Below are positions 59,122 to 64,000 of a stretch of DNA of 64,000 nucleotides, piece after piece. Source of the stretch: Aquila chrysaetos chrysaetos (Eukaryota; Chordata; Aves; Accipitriformes; Accipitridae); contig NC_044012.1 in assembly GCF_900496995.4 (NCBI RefSeq), positions 24,900,759 through 24,964,758 of the forward strand. Direction: 5' to 3'. The stretch's first letter is position 1; each line of letters begins with the position of its first letter. The notes under the pieces are model-generated. The model did not search any database. It was not told the origin of the DNA and saw nothing but the letters and a program-made list of their open reading frames with translations. The position numbers were made by a program, and so were the translations under genes.

Positions 59122-59270
59122 TTTTATAGACTCCGCCTCCCCGCCCTTCCCCCGCCCGCGCCTGTTGATGCCAGGAGCGCCACGCCGAGGGCGCGTGGCC
59201 AGGCGTGCTGCTCGCGTGATCAGCGCCCCTATTGGCCGCCGCCACCTTGTTTACAGCCCCGCCGTCCAAT
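59122..59270 (-). promoter_or_regulatory. TXNIP promoter: TATA box, ChoRE-like pair, FOX site, CCAAT boxes
   Basis: Reading away from the gene: a TATA box (TATAAAA on minus, 59122-59128, about 250 bp upstream of the ATG); two E-box-like halves CACGCC (59181-59186) and CGCGTG (59192-59197) exactly 5 bp apart, the spacing of a carbohydrate response element for ChREBP/MondoA-MLX; a forkhead motif TGTTTAC (59249-59255); and CCAAT boxes at 59231-59235 (inverted) and 59266-59270. Mammalian TXNIP is induced by glucose through such elements with flanking CCAAT boxes. The half-sites here are imperfect, so activity is inferred. Confidence 0.6.
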
Positions 59271-59449
59271 CAGAACGCCGGGTACGGAGCGTGGACAGCG
59301 TGTGAAGGAGAGGCGAGCGTGTTCAAGTGAGAGGAGGGTGGGAGAGGGGGGGAACGGAGTGACGGCCCGGCAGGCCAATGGGGAGAGAGGGCGAGCGGCG
59401 GCGGTAGCCAACGGCGAGCGGAGAACAGGATGTAATGTGCTCAGGCATG

Positions 59450-62400
59450 AAGGAGGGGGAGAGTCCGCCCCAGGGTGGGTGCTGGGCCCTGGGCCCTGGG
59501 CCCTGTGTGGGACCTCCTGGGCTGGGCCCTGCTGTACTGGGCGAACTGGGGGCGGCTTGACAGGCTTTCTGGTGCTCCCCTCACCCTTCTGGAGGCTTTC
59601 TTCCCCCTTCCTCAGTCCCCTCCGCCCAGGGCAGCCTAGGGGCATTTCCACAGCCCCCCCTGACCTCCCCTCAGCCGGTACCTGAAGTGTTTCCTCAGCC
59701 CCCTTCTGTGGTACCCCCGTTCCCCCCCCCCCCCATTATTTGAGGTAAATAAGGATGCGTTTGGTTTAGGGGATGGAAGCCTGACCTTGGGGGCTTCTCT
59801 CCACCCTTCTGGGGTGTCATGGGGGGGTATTTCCCCCAGCTGTGCCCACGTTCCACAGCTGCCCGACGGGACACCTGCACCCCCGCCCTGCCTGCCGTGT
59901 TTCGGGGAGCCTTCCCATGCATCCTTCCCAGAAACAGACCTCTCAACATGCCAGCATATCGCTAAAAGGGAAGTGTGACCCCCCCCTTCCCACACCCCTG
60001 TGCTTCGGGATCCTTCGAGACAGCGTCTTGAAGCTGGGGGGAGGGGGGGGCCACGGGGGATGACAACACAGAAAGTAGCCGATGAGAAAATCTGAGGCAA
60101 ATGTCTATTTTTAAGATCGCGACATCTAGATGTTTCTTGCTGTTCACCATAGAAAATGGGGGATTTTTTTCGTCAACAAGTCTACCTCGATCTAAGGGAG
60201 GGCAAACAACTACATCCTTCCTACAAAGTGTGCCCGGGGCAGGCCCCCTGTCCCTGTTTTCCAGCTGGGATTTGGGGAACAGGGAGAGTTGTGTTGTCCC
60301 CCACAGGAGGCTTTCGGCTCAGAGAAACCCTCGAATTTTCCTTCCTAGATCATTTTTGCTGACCAGACATTCTTCCCTGACAGGCAGGGGCTTATTTTGC
60401 CCTTGGTTTTAAAAGCTGTTAATGGTTTTACAGCTCAGGAAAACACAGGGAGTGCAGGAAACAGGAGAACAATATTTTTGGAGCCACCCAACAAAGCAGG
60501 AATGGAAAACGGGGGCTTCCAAGACCACCCCACCCCGAACAAGGAAAAGGGATATGTTTTTGTTAGCAGTTGTCTCTGTTGTCCTTTGGAGCTTGTTTGT
60601 CCGTGTGTTTCTGGCACGCACTGTGCTTTTCTTTCTCTGCCATCCTCTCCTTCCCCCAGAGTTAATTCACACCTGTTAGTATAAACCGATAAACCGGCCA
60701 GATAAACTGTAGGGCATAAACTGTTCGCCTGCCAAACTGCAGGACAAATTTCCTTACTGTGAGAGAATTATTTCACAATTAAGTACGTAATGGAGGAACT
60801 GCACCTTTTTCCTGCCGCTTCTGGTCCCAGCAAGCTCACCCCATTGTCTCCTGCTGCACGCTAGGAAAAAAGGTGCCGGATTAGCGAAGAATTGCGGATT
60901 TGTTCTAATTTGGCAAAATGAGGAGAGCTCTCTTTCCAGCCTTGCCAGCTATGGGATATTTGATCCCAAAGACCCTGGCTTGGATCTGTACCCAGCATTC
61001 CCTTAGGAGCTGTGTTTACGCTCTCCCTCTCCAGTTTCCTTTGGTGCCCATCTTTCCAAGGAAGACATATCCAGCCTGGCTCTCGCAGCCCATGACTGCT
61101 TGCTCTCGGACAGTAAAATACATTCCAACAACGTCAAAGGACAAATGAGTTCTAAGCCAAAGAGTTTGCCAGAGATACCATCCAAGGCACGTTCCACAGC
61201 CTGAATCGTCTCCAAATTTCTCTTTATCTGTCAATCAGCTTTTGCCCTTTGCTCCCCTGACCCCTATCTGCCTGGAAATGCCTCCCCAGTCCTTCTGCAG
61301 AAGAGGGAGCAGCTGTAATTTCCTCAGGGCTGAGACATGGTTCACAAGGTTTCCCACGCAAGCAGCACCCTCGATTAAGCAAGGGCTTCAGAAATGCTTA
61401 GGAATTTTAGCTTGTAAAAATGAAAGCTTCAAAATGTCACGTCTCCTTCAGAAAACAAGGGCACCAGAAGAGAAGCTGGTTGGATTTCTGGGCAGAGACA
61501 AGCTCTTGGGGGCTTCCTTGCTCCCACTAAGCAATTATTTTAGGGCATTCACCCCCCCTTTCTGCTTATTTCCCACAGGGATTGTGGTGCTTGGAGGATC
61601 CCCCCACCCTTAATTGAGAGCAAAGCTGCTGCTGAGGTTGGACGGGGGGGAGTGGCCAGAGCCTTGTCCTCTGCTGGTGTGCCTGGCCGGGGCGAGGGAC
61701 GGCAAGGAGAGCAAGGAGAGCTGCATGACTAATGTTATATGCTGGGGATGTCCCGGTTCAAAAAGCAGCAGGGTTGGGCTGAGTGAGAAACCAGGCCCTG
61801 AGGTGACTCACTGAAAGCTGGGGCTGCTGCGTGGGTCATGGAGAAAGAATTGGGTAAGGCAGAAACTAGGCAGTACAACAGCTTTCAGCGCCGCGCTCTG
61901 TGCTGGACACATTGTGCCTTGCTGGAAACCACCCTTATTCCTACCATCCATCTGAATCCCACTTGTCATAAAAGCCCGATGCTGATAAAAGCCTTTTTTT
62001 TTCTGGTCTAGATTATCGGGAGCTGCTACCCATCGTTGCCTGGAGAAGCCACACTCCTCTCATGGCAGGCTGTCCTTTGTCCCCTCCATCAGACAACCGC
62101 CTGAATTGCTTGGAGAGCTGGTGGGTGCCTGCTGGAGGCTGCAGCCCTGGAGCTTCTTGGTGCTGTTTTCTCTGTTTTTTTCACCATATATGGTTGCTTC
62201 CAGCAAATTCGAGGCAGGGAAGGGGGGGGAAGAGAGGGACGCCAAGGGATTCACAGTGGCCCGAGTGAAGGGACAGAGTGTGCCTGCTGTGCGGTCGAGA
62301 GCGGGAGCCAGGGCGGAAAAGGCATTTCCTTTGGTGAGATTGTTTATGTACAGGGAACATAATAAATAAATCCCACGCTGATTGCATCGGGGGTGTGTCG

Positions 62401-64000
62401 CTGCAGCTGGAAAACGAGGGACCGTGGGACTTGAGTGGCTCCTGGAAAGCCACTGCTTGTCCCACACTCGGCTTCTCACTGCTCACATTTGGCTGTGGCC
62501 AAGGCAGTCATTCAACAGCAAAAGGGCCACCTGAGATTTCTAGGTTTGAAAGCAGGCAGTGAAGCAAGGGTAGCATCACTGTTTCAGTTTCTAAATAAAA
62601 CCAGCAGTTTTGGTAAGGATGTTAAGGTTTGTGGGGCCTGGCTTGAGGTGGGGCGGGGGTGGCACAGCACTGCTGGTTTGCTGGAATAGAGGTGAACAGG
62701 GCTGGTGTTTGTTTGACAGCTCTTGAGGGATCTACCAGAAACGGGTTGGAAAACTCTTAGGGCAGATCCCCATTAGGGGTTTCCAAAATCAGGATTTTTT
62801 TTGCTGCTTTCGTCCATAGCAGTGGCTTGTGTTACCACTGGCTGTGCTTCCTAGCGCTGTGCAGGCTGCGTACCATTTTGAAATGCTTTGTGGCACACAT
62901 ATTGCAGAGCAGGATCACTTTTCCCCCTTACCCATCCCTGCTGAACAGGGAGAAGTCCTCTCAGGGCTCAGGTATGAGGACTTTTCCCCCAGAGCCCCAA
63001 GTTTCCAGCTCCTGCCACGGAGTGCGATGCAAAAGCTCTCCCTGACAGATGGTTCTTTGCTGTGGTGGGATTTCTTAATTTCTTTTCTGGCCAGATTGTG
63101 TTTTTGCAACAGAGGAAGGGGAAAGCCAGAGCTAAGTGTCACCACCCTCTGACAAGAAACTGAGCTCAGTCATCCATAAACAAGGAGGAATTTGAATTCA
63201 GAGTTTGGGAAGTCCCGTGTCTATCATCTGGTCTGGGCAGGAAGACTCAGCTGCATCAGCTCTTTCCTCCGGCTGGGAGAGCATGACCTCTCCCGGGCTC
63301 TCAGCGCACGGCAGGGCTGGTTAAAACCATGGCTCCGTTGGCCAAGCCTTCCTCTTCTAAAAGAACAAATCCAGCTCATCTCTTTGCCAGACCAGTCTGC
63401 TAGGTCCTTTTTGCCTTTGGTGTCAGTTGGGTTTTAAATATGTTGTTACGAAGGGAGGAAAAAGTATCCTGATTTCCTGAGCTTCCATCTCTCCTTTGTC
63501 TGTTTGTCCTTTGAAAGGCCTCAGCAGGTTCTGCAGATGCTGGAGAGAGCAAAGAAATAAGGAACTTTTACTTTTCAGCAGCCAAAGCTACTCTGAGGCT
63601 GCCAGCCTGTGTGTGCATGCTTGGGAGCAAGGGAATCCTCACCTGACATGCTCACCCCAAACATCAAGCTCCCTAATTTAGAGAACCAGGTTGGGTGGCT
63701 GTAATTGGGGGATGGGGGGCGGCAATCCCCTCCTAGACCTCTTTCACGATCTCACAGGCAGCAAGGCCAAACGATGGAACCTTTTGGGGAGCATTTCGTG
63801 GTGTTTGGGGTGAGAATGGACATCCCCTGGGCTGTGGAGCTGCTGACTCCGCCGAAGTCCTTCTTATACTTTGTGTTGTGTGGACATCTAGAGGCCTTGC
63901 CAGGAATGGCACAGGAGTGATTTTCCTCCCTCCACCCGTGCGGGCCGGTTGGTTGGATTACAGAAACGACAAAGGATATCGGTGTTTTTCACCTGCCCAG
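59450..64000. other. Upstream flank of TXNIP, no gene recognised
   Basis: I find no exon with clear homology on either strand. The sequence is mostly unique, of moderate GC. A short 'ATAAAC' repetition occurs near 60680-60720. In human the next gene in this direction is hemojuvelin (HJV); nothing like it is visible here. Confidence 0.55.

Noticed and set aside
60397-61215. Possible exons of hemojuvelin or another neighbour of TXNIP
   Set aside because: None of the frames shows RGM-family cysteine or GPI-signal features.

Overview
The window looks like avian (sauropsid) nuclear DNA. It is GC-rich, has short introns and many G/C-rich minisatellites, carries a CR1 LINE fragment, and every protein-coding gene is vertebrate. 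The conserved gene set matches human 1q21.1; from memory that block lies on a GC-rich microchromosome (chromosome 25) in chicken. Identifications come from recalled family sequences and splice-site reading, not from database searches.

Layout from left to right: ITGA10 (-, 5' and middle exons; the 3' part runs off the left edge); an intact, essentially single-exon Toll-like receptor of the TLR1/2 family (-); a spacer of minisatellites, an AT-rich island and one exon-like remnant of a Ras-like GTPase; PEX11B (-); LIX1L (+), divergent from PEX11B across a promoter with nine CCAAT boxes; RBM8A (+) with a CR1 fragment in its last intron; GNRHR2 (-), a tailed type II GnRH receptor; ANKRD34A (-); POLR3GL (+); a long G/C-rich spacer; TXNIP (-); and about 4.5 kb of sequence in which I recognise no gene.

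Compared with the human order as I recall it (TXNIP-POLR3GL-ANKRD34A-LIX1L-RBM8A-GNRHR2-PEX11B-ITGA10), the LIX1L-RBM8A-GNRHR2 block is inverted here as a unit. The genes do not form a pathway. They are housekeeping (PEX11B, RBM8A, POLR3GL), signalling (TLR, GNRHR2, TXNIP), cartilage adhesion (ITGA10) and poorly characterised neural/developmental genes (LIX1L, ANKRD34A).

The main points of interest are the TLR gene between ITGA10 and PEX11B, which I do not recall at this place in mammals; the CCAAT-box array; a perfect RFX-type palindrome between ANKRD34A and POLR3GL; related minisatellites in opposite orientation flanking the start of POLR3GL; a one-base frame discrepancy at a tiny ITGA10 exon; and a decayed Ras-like exon.
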